From assembly GCA_028221385.1 (NCBI GenBank), contig JAOIRP010000007.1, positions 1 to 22,949 of the forward strand: a stretch of DNA of 22,949 nt, given 5' to 3'. Under the pieces are notes generated by a model. That model was not told where the DNA came from and searched no databases. It saw only the letters and a program-made list of their open reading frames with translations. This document shows, one piece after another, positions 1-7,990 of the stretch (positions are counted from its first letter, which is position 1; every line of letters begins with the position of its first letter). The stretch is from Candidatus Pelagibacter sp. GTDB lineage: Bacteria > Pseudomonadota > Alphaproteobacteria > Pelagibacterales > Pelagibacteraceae. A program made the position numbers and the translations under genes.

Positions 1-17
1 AAAAATTTAAATAAAAA

Positions 18-527
18 ATGAAAATTAATAATTTATTCAAAAAAGCAATCTTAGCCGTCACTTTAGGTGCTTTTATTTTACCTGTTAACTCAGAAGAAAA
101 AAATACTGAGTATAGTTTTTATACTGGTACATTTGATTTCAGTGATGCAGGAAAATCTTCTTCATTAATTGGAATTCAGCACCAAAATGAAGAATTAAAT
201 AGAGATACTTTTATAGGAAATTTGTCACCAGTCACAGGTGCAATGTTCATGCAAAATAATTCGTCTTACGTTTATACCGGAGTACAAGCTCAGTATAAGT
301 TAGGAAAATTAAATTTTAATCCAAGTTTCACACCTGGTCTTTATGGTGAGGGAAATGGTAAAGATCTTGGACATATAGTTGAATTTAAAACAGAGTTGCA
401 GCTTACAGTGGATATGTTTGAAAATAGTGAGTTTGGCTTAAAGTATAATCACATATCTAATGCTAGTTTAGGAGACAAAAATCCTGGCGCCAATAGCTAT
501 ATGCTAAATTTTTTAAAAAGATTTTAA
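18..527 (+). CDS. PagL-like lipid A 3-O-deacylase (acyloxyacyl hydrolase family)
   Basis: The 169-residue protein starts with a basic, hydrophobic signal peptide (about residues 1-25, likely cut near VNS-EE) and continues as alternating short polar/aromatic strands typical of a small outer-membrane beta-barrel. Near the C-terminus it has the family hallmark NHISNAS (H145, S147) followed by NPGANSY, and it ends in an aromatic residue (KRF) as barrels do. PagL enzymes remove the 3-O acyl chain of lipid A in the outer membrane using a His-Ser-Glu triad. The Glu expected about 12 residues after the Ser is Asn159 here, so activity is not certain. It lies 8 bp before the next gene, but the catabolic genes downstream give no functional link. 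No Shine-Dalgarno is visible. The family call is firm; the exact substrate is inferred. Confidence 0.78.
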   Translation: MKINNLFKKAILAVTLGAFILPVNSEEKNTEYSFYTGTFDFSDAGKSSSLIGIQHQNEELNRDTFIGNLSPVTGAMFMQNNSSYVYTGVQAQYKLGKLNFNPSFTPGLYGEGNGKDLGHIVEFKTELQLTVDMFENSEFGLKYNHISNASLGDKNPGANSYMLNFLKRF

Positions 528-535
528 ATTTTTTA

Positions 536-1687
536 ATGAATTTAAAAAATTGTTATAATTTTGATGATTTTAGAAAATTAGCAAAAAAAAGGTTACCGTC
601 CCCAATTTTTCATTACATTGATGGTGGTGCTGATGATGAGGTAACCCTAAGAAGAAATACAGAGTCATTTAATGATTGCGATTTAGTTCCTAATATTTTG
701 GCCAGTGTTGGTAAACCAGATTTATCAACTACAGTTTTTGGAAAAAAAATTGATATGCCAGTTTTTTTATCACCGACAGCAATGCAAAGACTTTATCACC
801 ATGATGGAGATAAAGCGTCTGCAAGAGCAGCGGAAAAATTTGGAACATTTTATAGCATGTCAACAATGGCAAATAATACGATCGAAGAAATAGCAGAGGT
901 ATCTAATGGTCCGAAACTATTTCAGCTTTATGTCCATAAAGATCAATCTATCACAGATGATTTAATAGACAGATGTAAAATCTCTGGTTTTGATGGAATG
1001 TGTTTAACAGTTGACACTTTAGTTGCAGGTAACAGAGAAAAAGATCACAGAACAGGTTTTACAACTCCACCCAAACTTACATTACAAAGTTTAATGAGTT
1101 TTGCAATGCATCCAGAGTGGGTATTTAATTATTTTACACACGGAAAATTCGAATTATCTAATGTAAAAAATAAAACTGATAAAGGAACGAATATTTCAAA
1201 ATCAGTAATCGAATACATTAACGAACAGTATGATCCAGCAATGAATTGGAAAGATGCTGCGTATTGTGTAAAAAAATGGAATGGTCCTTTTGCTTTAAAA
1301 GGTGTGATGTCAGTTGAAGATGCAAAAAAAGCAATTGATATTGGATGTACTGCAATAATGATTTCAAACCATGGAGGCAGGCAATTAGATGGTTCAAGAT
1401 CACCATTTGATCAAGTTAAAGCAATATCAGATGCCGTAGGTGATAAATTAGAAATTATTTTAGATGGTGGAATTAGACGTGGAACACATGTTTTAAAAGC
1501 TTTAGCTGCGGGTGCAACTGCTTGTAGTTTTGGTAAAATGTTTTTGTTTGCACTAGGTGCTGCTGGTCAAACAGGAGTAGAGCGGCTGCTTCAAAATATG
1601 CATGATGAAATTAATAGAAATATGGTCTTAATGGGATGTAAGAATATTAAAGAACTCAATGAGACAAAATTGATCTATAGAAAATAA
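536..1687 (+). CDS. lldD: FMN-dependent alpha-hydroxyacid dehydrogenase (L-lactate dehydrogenase / glycolate oxidase type)
   Basis: This 383-residue protein has the full length and motifs of the FMN TIM-barrel family: HYIDGGADDE with Tyr27 near the N-terminus, FMN-contacting SPTAM at 79-83, FQLYVHKD with Tyr132, TVDT at 158-161 and Arg167, Lys255 in ALKGV, the catalytic SNHGGRQLDG (His279, Arg282) and the phosphate-binding DGGIRRG at 310-316. These enzymes oxidise L-2-hydroxy acids such as L-lactate or glycolate to the 2-oxo acid and pass electrons to quinone, cytochrome or oxygen. Sequence alone does not separate lactate from glycolate as substrate. Placement ahead of glcDEF and a glyoxylate reductase supports a role in 2-hydroxyacid catabolism. 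The start gives a standard family N-terminus, with no clear ribosome site upstream. The gene symbol is the common label for this family, not a proven substrate. Confidence 0.85.
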   Translation: MNLKNCYNFDDFRKLAKKRLPSPIFHYIDGGADDEVTLRRNTESFNDCDLVPNILASVGKPDLSTTVFGKKIDMPVFLSPTAMQRLYHHDGDKASARAAEKFGTFYSMSTMANNTIEEIAEVSNGPKLFQLYVHKDQSITDDLIDRCKISGFDGMCLTVDTLVAGNREKDHRTGFTTPPKLTLQSLMSFAMHPEWVFNYFTHGKFELSNVKNKTDKGTNISKSVIEYINEQYDPAMNWKDAAYCVKKWNGPFALKGVMSVEDAKKAIDIGCTAIMISNHGGRQLDGSRSPFDQVKAISDAVGDKLEIILDGGIRRGTHVLKALAAGATACSFGKMFLFALGAAGQTGVERLLQNMHDEINRNMVLMGCKNIKELNETKLIYRK

Positions 1688-1727
1688 CTTCAATAACCTA
1701 TAAAAAATAGAAATAATAGAATTAAAT

Positions 1728-2891
1728 ATGAAATTAGCAAAAAATTTAAATAATCTAGGAACAGAGTCAGCATTTAGTGTTTTAGCAGAAGCTAAGGCAT
1801 TAGAAGCCAAAGGAAACCCAATGATACATTTAGGTCTAGGGCAGCCTGATTTTAAAACACCTAAACACATTGTTGAAGCTGCAAAAAAAGCATTAGATGA
1901 TGGACACCATGGCTATGTAATGTCTAATGGTATTCCAGAATGTAGACAGGCTGTAACGAGATGGATTAAAAAACGTTATAGTGTTGATATAGATTTTGAA
2001 AGAATTTTAATCATGCCAGGTGGAAAACCAACAATGAGTTATGCGATACAATGTTTTGGGGAACCAGGTGCTGAAATAATTCATCCAACACCTGCTTTTC
2101 CAATCTATGAGTCGATGATTAATTACACAGGCTCAACATCAGTTCCGTATGATTTGACTGAAGATAAAGACCTTAAGTTTAATCCTGAAAAAATTTTATC
2201 ATTAATTACTGATAAAACTAGATTGTTAATATTAATAAACCCTAACAATCCAACAGGAAGTTTTGTAGATAAGGCAGATATTGATGTGTTAGCAGAGGGA
2301 CTTAAAAAACATCCCCATGTAACAATATTAAGTGATGAAATTTACAGCAGACAAATATTTGATGATAAAGAAATGCCAACATTCTTTAATTACCCAGAAC
2401 TAAGAGAAAGATTAATTGTGCTAGAAGGTTGGAGTAAAGCTTATTCGATGACAGGATGGAGATTAGGTTGGAGTTTCTGGCCTAAAGAATTAGTTCCTCA
2501 TGTAAACAAACTTTTAATAAACAGTGTGTCGTGTGTAAATGCAGCGGCACAATTTGCAGGAATAGCAGCATTAGATGGCCCAGATGACTCGATTGATGAA
2601 ATGATGGTGAAATTTACACAAAGAAGGAATTTAATTCATAAGGGATTGAATGATCTTCCTGGTGTTGAATGTAGTCTACCAGGTGGTGCTTTTTATGCGT
2701 TTCCAAAAGTAATAGGAACGGGGATGAATGGTGCAGAATTCTCTAAAAAAGCCATGCATGAAGCTGGAGTTGCTATTGTTCCTGGGACTGCTTTCGGCAA
2801 AACATGCAATGATTATGTGAGATTTAGCTTTGCGGCCTCTCAAGAGAACATATCTAACGCATTGGAAAATATAAAAAAAATGCTAGGTTGA
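1728..2891 (+). CDS. PLP-dependent class I/II aminotransferase (fold type I)
   Basis: A complete 387-residue aspartate-aminotransferase-fold enzyme. Visible motifs are GLGQPDF at 36-42, NPNNPTG at 171-177 (Asn174 contacts the cofactor), SDEIY with Asp203 and Tyr206, the Schiff-base Lys237 in GWSKAYSMTGWRLG with Arg245, and Arg365 in VRFSFA, which binds the substrate carboxylate. It moves an amino group between an amino acid and a 2-oxo acid in the cytoplasm. Substrate cannot be read from the motifs. It is wedged between an FMN hydroxyacid dehydrogenase and glycolate oxidase, so amination of glyoxylate to glycine, or pyruvate to alanine, is a reasonable inference. It ends 5 bp before the likely glcD start, so the two are probably co-transcribed and translationally close. 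The 40-bp gap upstream shows no convincing promoter. Confidence 0.85.
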   Translation: MKLAKNLNNLGTESAFSVLAEAKALEAKGNPMIHLGLGQPDFKTPKHIVEAAKKALDDGHHGYVMSNGIPECRQAVTRWIKKRYSVDIDFERILIMPGGKPTMSYAIQCFGEPGAEIIHPTPAFPIYESMINYTGSTSVPYDLTEDKDLKFNPEKILSLITDKTRLLILINPNNPTGSFVDKADIDVLAEGLKKHPHVTILSDEIYSRQIFDDKEMPTFFNYPELRERLIVLEGWSKAYSMTGWRLGWSFWPKELVPHVNKLLINSVSCVNAAAQFAGIAALDGPDDSIDEMMVKFTQRRNLIHKGLNDLPGVECSLPGGAFYAFPKVIGTGMNGAEFSKKAMHEAGVAIVPGTAFGKTCNDYVRFSFAASQENISNALENIKKMLG

Positions 2892-2896
2892 GACCT

Positions 2897-4393
2897 ATGA
2901 GTGAATTGGTTTTACCAAAAATTGATGAAGCAACGATTAGTAAAAAAGAATATATTTTTAAAAGTCTTTCCAAAATTATAAATCCAGAGAATGTATTAAC
3001 TCATAAAGATGAGATTAAGCCATACGAAACTGATGCTTTGGCTGCTTATACGCAAACACCATTAGCTGTTGTGATGCCAGAAAACACATCTGAAGTAAGT
3101 AATATTTTAAAATTTTGTCACAAGGAAAATGTAAAAATTGTTCCAAGAGGAGCAGGGACTGGCCTTTCTGGTGGAGCACTACCTTTAAATGATGCTGTAT
3201 TATTAAGTCTTGGAAAATTTAATAAAATTTTAGAAATTGATTTTGAAAACAAATGTGTTGTAACTCAACCTGGTGTAACAAATCTAGGAATTACGGATGC
3301 AGTAAAACATAAAGATTTTTACTATGCACCAGATCCATCAAGTCAACTTGCATGCTCGATTGGAGGAAATGTTGCAGAAAACTCTGGAGGTGTCCATTCT
3401 TTAAAATACGGAACTACAACAAACAACATTCTTGGAGTTGAAATTGTTATGATGGATGGAACAATTTGTAGAGTCGGTGGAAAAACTCTTGATCAGGAAG
3501 GATATGATCTTATGGGTTTGATTTGTGGATCCGAAGGGTTACTGGGTGTGATTACAGAAGCAACAGTTAAAATTCTTAAAAATCCACAAGTTGTTAAAGC
3601 AGCATTAATTGGTTTTCCCACTATAGAAGATGGTGGAAATGCAGCATCTGAAATTATTTCAAGTGGAATTGTTCCTGCGGGTATGGAAATAATGGATAAG
3701 GCATTAATAGAGGCTACAGATAATTTTAGTAAGGCAGGATACCCAAGAGATGCTGAACTTTTATTAATAGTAGAATTAGATGGAACAGTTTCTGAAGTGG
3801 ACGAACTATTAAGTCAGGTCAGTAATATTTGTAAGAAAAATAATTGCTCAAGTTTAAAGCTTAGTAAAAATGAAAAAGAAAGATTATCTTTTTGGGCGGG
3901 AAGAAAAGCAGCATTCCCTGCATGTGGAGCTATGGCACCTGATTATTATTGCATGGATGGTTCGATACCAAGAGGAAAATTAACTGAAGCTTTGTTAGAA
4001 ATAAAAACTTTATCTAAAAAATATAATTTACCTGTAGCAAATTGTTTTCATGCTGGTGATGGAAATTTACATCCATTGATAATGTTTGATGGAAGCAATA
4101 AGGAAGAACTAAAAAAAACAGAGGAATTTGGAGCTGAAATTTTAAAGGCTTGTGTAAGATTAGGAGGAGTAATAACTGGTGAACACGGTGTTGGAGTTGA
4201 AAAAAGAGAATTAATGTGTGAAATGTTTAATGATAAAGATATTCAACAACAATTAGACATTAAAAAATCTTTAGATGAAAAAAATTTGTTAAATCCAGGA
4301 AAAGTATATCCAATTTTAAGAAAATGTGCAGAGGAAGGAAGGGTTCATGTTCACAGAGGCGAAGAAAAATTCCCAGATCTTCCAAGATTCTGA
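2897..4393 (+). CDS. glcD: Glycolate oxidase FAD subunit GlcD
   Basis: The 498-residue protein is a PCMH-type FAD flavoprotein. The FAD-binding motif PRGAGTGLSGG is at 84-94, the second cofactor segment PDPSSQLACSIGGN starts near 145, and the C-terminal substrate/metal region shows HAGDGNLHPL from His385 and GEHGVGVEK from about 428. The tail VHVHRGEEKFPDLPRF is typical of alphaproteobacterial GlcD. With GlcE and GlcF it forms the membrane-associated complex that oxidises glycolate to glyoxylate; the fold is shared with D-lactate dehydrogenases. I chose ATG 2897 over an in-frame TTG at 2888, which would overlap the aminotransferase stop and add three residues. The 3' end overlaps glcE by 47 bp. 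Confidence 0.92.
   Translation: MSELVLPKIDEATISKKEYIFKSLSKIINPENVLTHKDEIKPYETDALAAYTQTPLAVVMPENTSEVSNILKFCHKENVKIVPRGAGTGLSGGALPLNDAVLLSLGKFNKILEIDFENKCVVTQPGVTNLGITDAVKHKDFYYAPDPSSQLACSIGGNVAENSGGVHSLKYGTTTNNILGVEIVMMDGTICRVGGKTLDQEGYDLMGLICGSEGLLGVITEATVKILKNPQVVKAALIGFPTIEDGGNAASEIISSGIVPAGMEIMDKALIEATDNFSKAGYPRDAELLLIVELDGTVSEVDELLSQVSNICKKNNCSSLKLSKNEKERLSFWAGRKAAFPACGAMAPDYYCMDGSIPRGKLTEALLEIKTLSKKYNLPVANCFHAGDGNLHPLIMFDGSNKEELKKTEEFGAEILKACVRLGGVITGEHGVGVEKRELMCEMFNDKDIQQQLDIKKSLDEKNLLNPGKVYPILRKCAEEGRVHVHRGEEKFPDLPRF
4331..4338 (+). promoter_or_regulatory. Ribosome binding site that sets the glcE start
   Basis: GAGGAAGG lies inside the 3' end of glcD, 8 bp before ATG 4347. It is one of few strong Shine-Dalgarno sequences in the window and is the reason for preferring ATG 4347 over GTG 4326. 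Confidence 0.65.
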
Positions 4394-5627
4394 TAAAACA
4401 TATTATCCAGAGGATGAGGTACAAGTCTCTAATATAGTAAAAGAACTATATGATAAAAATTCTCCAATAGAACTGGTCGGAAGAAATACTAAAAATTTTA
4501 TTGGAAATAAAACTCAGTGTGCAGAACGATTATCTTTATCAAAAATTTCAGGCATAGTAGAGTACCTTCCAGAGGAACTTTATATAAAGGTTAAAGGCAA
4601 CACACCTTTAGAAATAGTTGAAAGAGAATTAGAAAAGAACAATCAAGAACTTGCATTTGAAATTGTTGACTTTGGTTTTATAAAAGATGGAAAATCAAAT
4701 AAGGGTACAGTTGCTGGTTACTTGTCTTGTAATTTTGCTGGAACTAGAAGATTTAAAGTTGGAAGTGTAAGAGACCACATTTTAGGTTTTAGAGGTGTAA
4801 ATGGAAAAGGTGATATTATTAAATCTGGGGGAACAGTTGTAAAAAATGTTACCGGATATGATTTATCTAAATTGATTACTGGTGCTTTTGGAACACTAGT
4901 GGCAATAACGGAAGTAACTCTAAAAGTTTTACCCAAACATAAATCATGCACAACAGTTGTTGTTTATACAGAGGAAAAAAAATTAGTTAATGAATTATTT
5001 GAAAAAATATCAAGCTCTAGTAGCGATGTTTCTGGTGCAGTATTTATTCCAGAGGAGCCAAAAGATGAAAGATATCAATATAACAAAGAGAGAGTTTTCA
5101 AATTTAATGATCTAATATCTAATAAGTCATTTCTGGCATTCAGAGTTGAAGGAGACAAAGTTTCAATCAAAGAAAAGATTAAAGCATTAAATCGAGAACT
5201 AGAATTAGATAAGTTAAGCACCACAATACTAGATGTGCATCAATCAATTCCATTTTGGAAAAAGATAAATAGTCTTGAACTTTTTAATCAAACAAATAAT
5301 AATTTATTAAGAATTGTAGTGCCTCCATCATCAAGTATTAAATTAATTCAAAATATTGAAAATAAATTTAAGTATTATATTGATTGGTGTGGCTCTTTAT
5401 GTTGGCTAGAAATTCCATCTACAAAAAATGAAAAAATAAAAGAAATTAAAAAGATTACTATGGAAATTGGTGGCTATTTAACAATTATTAAAAAATCTGA
5501 GGACTTTGATTTTGAAGAAACTGTATTTACAGTAAATGAAACAAGATTATTAATATCAGAAAAAATAAAAAAGAGCTTCGATCCGAAAAGAATATTTAAT
5601 CCAGGAAAGATGTATAGAGGAGTTTAA
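4347..5627 (+). CDS. glcE: Glycolate oxidase FAD-binding subunit GlcE
   Basis: This 426-residue protein carries a second PCMH FAD-binding domain: GTVAGYLSCNFAGTRR at about 120-135, SVRDHILGFRGVNGKG just after, and VVKNVTGYDLSKLITGAFGT at about 164-183, which is the most conserved stretch of GlcE. It is longer than the roughly 350-residue E. coli subunit. The ATG at 4347 is preferred because a strong purine-rich ribosome site (GAGGAAGG, 4331-4338) sits 8 bp upstream; an in-frame GTG at 4326 would place that site inside the gene. The start lies 47 bp inside glcD, which suggests translational coupling, and the stop overlaps the glcF start as TAATG. Confidence 0.9.
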   Translation: MFTEAKKNSQIFQDSDKTYYPEDEVQVSNIVKELYDKNSPIELVGRNTKNFIGNKTQCAERLSLSKISGIVEYLPEELYIKVKGNTPLEIVERELEKNNQELAFEIVDFGFIKDGKSNKGTVAGYLSCNFAGTRRFKVGSVRDHILGFRGVNGKGDIIKSGGTVVKNVTGYDLSKLITGAFGTLVAITEVTLKVLPKHKSCTTVVVYTEEKKLVNELFEKISSSSSDVSGAVFIPEEPKDERYQYNKERVFKFNDLISNKSFLAFRVEGDKVSIKEKIKALNRELELDKLSTTILDVHQSIPFWKKINSLELFNQTNNNLLRIVVPPSSSIKLIQNIENKFKYYIDWCGSLCWLEIPSTKNEKIKEIKKITMEIGGYLTIIKKSEDFDFEETVFTVNETRLLISEKIKKSFDPKRIFNPGKMYRGV

Positions 5628-6922
5628 TGCAATCAAATTTTTCAAAAAATCAATTAAGTGATGCAGACAATGCTTCTTCAGATAAAATTTTCAAAAAATG
5701 TGTTCATTGTGGAATGTGTAATGCTACTTGTCCTACTCATCAAATATTAGGAGATGAATTAGATGGACCAAGGGGAAGAATATACTTGATTAAAGATATG
5801 TTGGAAAATGAAAAAAAACCAACACCAAAAGTAGTAAAGCATATTGATAGGTGTCTTTCTTGTTATAGCTGCATGACAACATGTCCTTCTGGAGTTAATT
5901 ATATGCATATTATTGACCATGGAAAAAAATATATTGAAAAAAATTATGAAAGGCCCTTTTTTGATAGAGCAATTAGAAAATTTTTATCCGTTGTCCTTCC
6001 TAATACTGGATATTTTAGATTAGTAAGTTTGTTGGTTAAATTGTCAAAACCAGTGCAGTTTTTACTTCCGTCAAAAATTAAAGATATGATGAGTTTGATG
6101 CCCGCAAGTTTTCCAAAAAAAACAATTAAACAAAAAGAGATTTATAAAGTAAGTGGAAAAAAAATTGTTTCTAGAGTTGCACTTTTGACTGGCTGTGTAC
6201 AAAAAGAAATATCACCACAAATTAATGAGGCAACTATAAGACTTTTAAATCGGCACGGAGTAGAAGTAGTGGTGCCTAAAAAAATTAGATGTTGTGGTTC
6301 TCTAAATCATCACCTTGGAAAAGAAGATGATGCACATCAAGATTTTAGAAATAATATAAATACATGGTACGATGAACATCTAAAAGGAAATTTAGATGCA
6401 ATTTTATCTAATACATCAGGTTGTGGAACTACAATGAAAGATTACGGTTTCATTTTTAAAGATGATAAAATAATGAAGAAAAAAGCCAAAATAATTTCTC
6501 AACTAACAAAAGATGTAACAGAATATTTAAATGAAAATCTTAAGTTAAATTTTAAATCAAAAGATAAAAAATATAAAATTGCATATCATTCAGCTTGCTC
6601 AATGCAACACGGACAAAAAGTGCATAATCAACCTATGGAATTACTTTCAAGAACGAGCAATGAAGTAATGGAAATTCCAGAAGGACATATATGTTGTGGG
6701 TCAGCAGGCACGTATAATATTTTACAATCAAAAATAGCAAAAGAACTATTGAGAAAAAAAGTAAAAAATATTGAAAGTTTAGAACCAGACTTTATTTCAA
6801 CTGGAAATATTGGCTGTATCACTCAAATTGCCAATGGAACCAAAACTCCAATTTTACATACTATTGAGATTTTAGATTGGTATACTGGGGGACCTAAACC
6901 AAAAATATTACAAAAGAATTAA
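5627..6922 (+). CDS. glcF: Glycolate oxidase iron-sulfur subunit GlcF
   Basis: A 431-residue protein with two N-terminal [4Fe-4S] motifs, CVHCGMCNATCP (Cys25, 28, 31, 35) and CLSCYSCMTTCP (Cys76, 79, 82, 86), followed by two C-terminal CCG domains seen as TGCVQKE...RCCGSLNHH and SACSMQH...ICCGSAGTY. This is the standard architecture of GlcF, which takes electrons from the flavin subunits to the quinone pool at the inner membrane. The start codon overlaps the glcE stop by one base (TAATG), with AGAGGAG upstream at 5616-5622 as ribosome site. All cluster cysteines are present, so the complex should be functional. Confidence 0.93.
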   Translation: MQSNFSKNQLSDADNASSDKIFKKCVHCGMCNATCPTHQILGDELDGPRGRIYLIKDMLENEKKPTPKVVKHIDRCLSCYSCMTTCPSGVNYMHIIDHGKKYIEKNYERPFFDRAIRKFLSVVLPNTGYFRLVSLLVKLSKPVQFLLPSKIKDMMSLMPASFPKKTIKQKEIYKVSGKKIVSRVALLTGCVQKEISPQINEATIRLLNRHGVEVVVPKKIRCCGSLNHHLGKEDDAHQDFRNNINTWYDEHLKGNLDAILSNTSGCGTTMKDYGFIFKDDKIMKKKAKIISQLTKDVTEYLNENLKLNFKSKDKKYKIAYHSACSMQHGQKVHNQPMELLSRTSNEVMEIPEGHICCGSAGTYNILQSKIAKELLRKKVKNIESLEPDFISTGNIGCITQIANGTKTPILHTIEILDWYTGGPKPKILQKN

Positions 6923-6924
6923 TT

Positions 6925-7878
6925 ATGAAAAAAATAATTATTACTAGAAGATTATTAAAAGAGTCAGAGGACAAAGCTTCAAAATTATTTGAAGCAAAAT
7001 TTAATAGTAATGATGAATTATATTCTCAATCTAAACTTATAGAATTGAGCAGTGGAAATGATGCAATCTTAACTTCTCTTACGGATAAGATGAACGAAGA
7101 AACTATCAACAAATTACCAAGTAGTATTAAAATTATTTCAAATTTCGCTGTAGGTTTTGGAAATATAGATTTAGAAGCAGCTAAAAAAAAGGGGATTGCA
7201 GTCACCAATACACCCGAAGTTTTATCTGATGCTACTGCAGAGATTGGAATTTTATTAATATTGGGTGCTTGCAGAAGAGTTTCAGAAGGAATTCAAAGTG
7301 CCAAAGAAAGTAACTGGAAATGGTCAGCTGATTATTTAATTGGAAAGCAGCTAACTGGAACAAGACTTGGAATTTTAGGAATGGGTAGGATTGGGCAAAA
7401 AATTGCTAAAATTGCTAGATCATTAGGAATGATTATACACTATCATAACAGATCTAAGTTGAGTGATGAAAAAGAACAAGGTGCTATTTATCATGACAAT
7501 CTAAAAAGCCTCTTTTCTGTTTCTGATGTATTGTCAATTTGTTGTCCAGCAACTAAAGAAACAGAAAATTTAATTAACAAAGAAACATTAGAATATTTTC
7601 CAACTGGAGCAGTAATTACTAATGTAGCTCGTGGTGATATTGTTGATGATGAAGCTTTAATTGATGCATTAAATAGAAGAAAAATTTATGCAGCAGGTTT
7701 AGATGTTTACAAAGGTGAGCCTAATTTAAATCCTGGGTATTTAAAAATAAAAAGTGTTTTTATTTTACCTCATCTAGGAAGTGCAACTAAACACACAAGA
7801 ATAGCAATGGCTAACTTAGCAATAGACAATATTGATGAGTTTTTTAAAACTGGAAACTGTGTAAATAAGGTAAATTAG
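6925..7878 (+). CDS. D-2-hydroxyacid dehydrogenase, probable glyoxylate/hydroxypyruvate reductase
   Basis: This 317-residue NAD(P)-dependent dehydrogenase has the Rossmann motif GILGMGRIG at 149-157, the cofactor-specificity loop HNRSK (Arg176, favouring NADPH in this family), catalytic Arg236 in NVARGDIVDD, Glu265 in VYKGEP and the acid-base His283 in LPHLGSATKHTR. These residues define the D-isomer-specific 2-hydroxyacid dehydrogenases, of the GyaR/GhrB type. The likely reactions are glyoxylate to glycolate and hydroxypyruvate to D-glycerate. The gene begins 2 bp after glcF, so it belongs to the same operon; it could drain excess glyoxylate or close a glycolate/glyoxylate redox cycle. D-lactate or other 2-oxo acids remain possible substrates. 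Confidence 0.85.
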   Translation: MKKIIITRRLLKESEDKASKLFEAKFNSNDELYSQSKLIELSSGNDAILTSLTDKMNEETINKLPSSIKIISNFAVGFGNIDLEAAKKKGIAVTNTPEVLSDATAEIGILLILGACRRVSEGIQSAKESNWKWSADYLIGKQLTGTRLGILGMGRIGQKIAKIARSLGMIIHYHNRSKLSDEKEQGAIYHDNLKSLFSVSDVLSICCPATKETENLINKETLEYFPTGAVITNVARGDIVDDEALIDALNRRKIYAAGLDVYKGEPNLNPGYLKIKSVFILPHLGSATKHTRIAMANLAIDNIDEFFKTGNCVNKVN

Positions 7879-7905
7879 TTTTTTTCTATCTCAGATTGTA
7901 AAATA

Positions 7906-7953
7906 TATAATAAAGCGTCACTTTCTCTATAGACTCTGATCTGCAATTATAAT
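7906..7953 (+). promoter_or_regulatory. Candidate -10 elements upstream of dctP
   Basis: The 112-bp gap before dctP has two exact TATAAT hexamers, at 7906-7911 and 7948-7953. Neither has a good TTGACA-like partner at 16-18 bp, so the start site is not resolved. A separate promoter is plausible because this is the largest gap in the first half of the window and the gene downstream has a strong ribosome site and appears highly expressed. Confidence 0.4.
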
Positions 7954-7961
7954 TTACTGCT

Positions 7962-7977
7962 TTTGTTAATTAACAAA
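7962..7977. promoter_or_regulatory. Perfect 16-bp palindrome, candidate operator of the TRAP operon
   Basis: TTTGTTAATTAACAAA reads the same on both strands and ends 13 bp before the dctP start codon, immediately ahead of the ribosome site. It lies about 9 bp after the second TATAAT, where a repressor would block initiation. As RNA it would form a 6-bp hairpin with an AATT loop next to the Shine-Dalgarno. Function is inferred from symmetry and position only; an AT-rich genome makes some palindromes by chance. Confidence 0.45.
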
Positions 7978-7979
7978 TA

Positions 7980-7986
7980 GAGGAGA
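7980..7986 (+). promoter_or_regulatory. Strong ribosome binding site of dctP
   Basis: GAGGAGA lies 4 bp before ATG 7991. It is near consensus, unlike most genes here, which lack a recognisable site, and fits high production of the binding protein. Confidence 0.7.
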
Positions 7987-7990
7987 AATA

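Noticed and set aside
1688..1727. Promoter or leader before the aminotransferase
   Set aside because: The 40-bp gap is AT-rich with no properly spaced -35/-10 pair and no stable hairpin.
2888..2896. TTG start for glcD at 2888
   Set aside because: It overlaps the aminotransferase stop and adds only three residues; ATG 2897 is the more ordinary choice.
7879..7961. Riboswitch upstream of dctP
   Set aside because: I found only short CAGAT/ATCTG pairing and no multi-stem structure or known riboswitch core; the palindrome at 7962-7977 is the only strong element.
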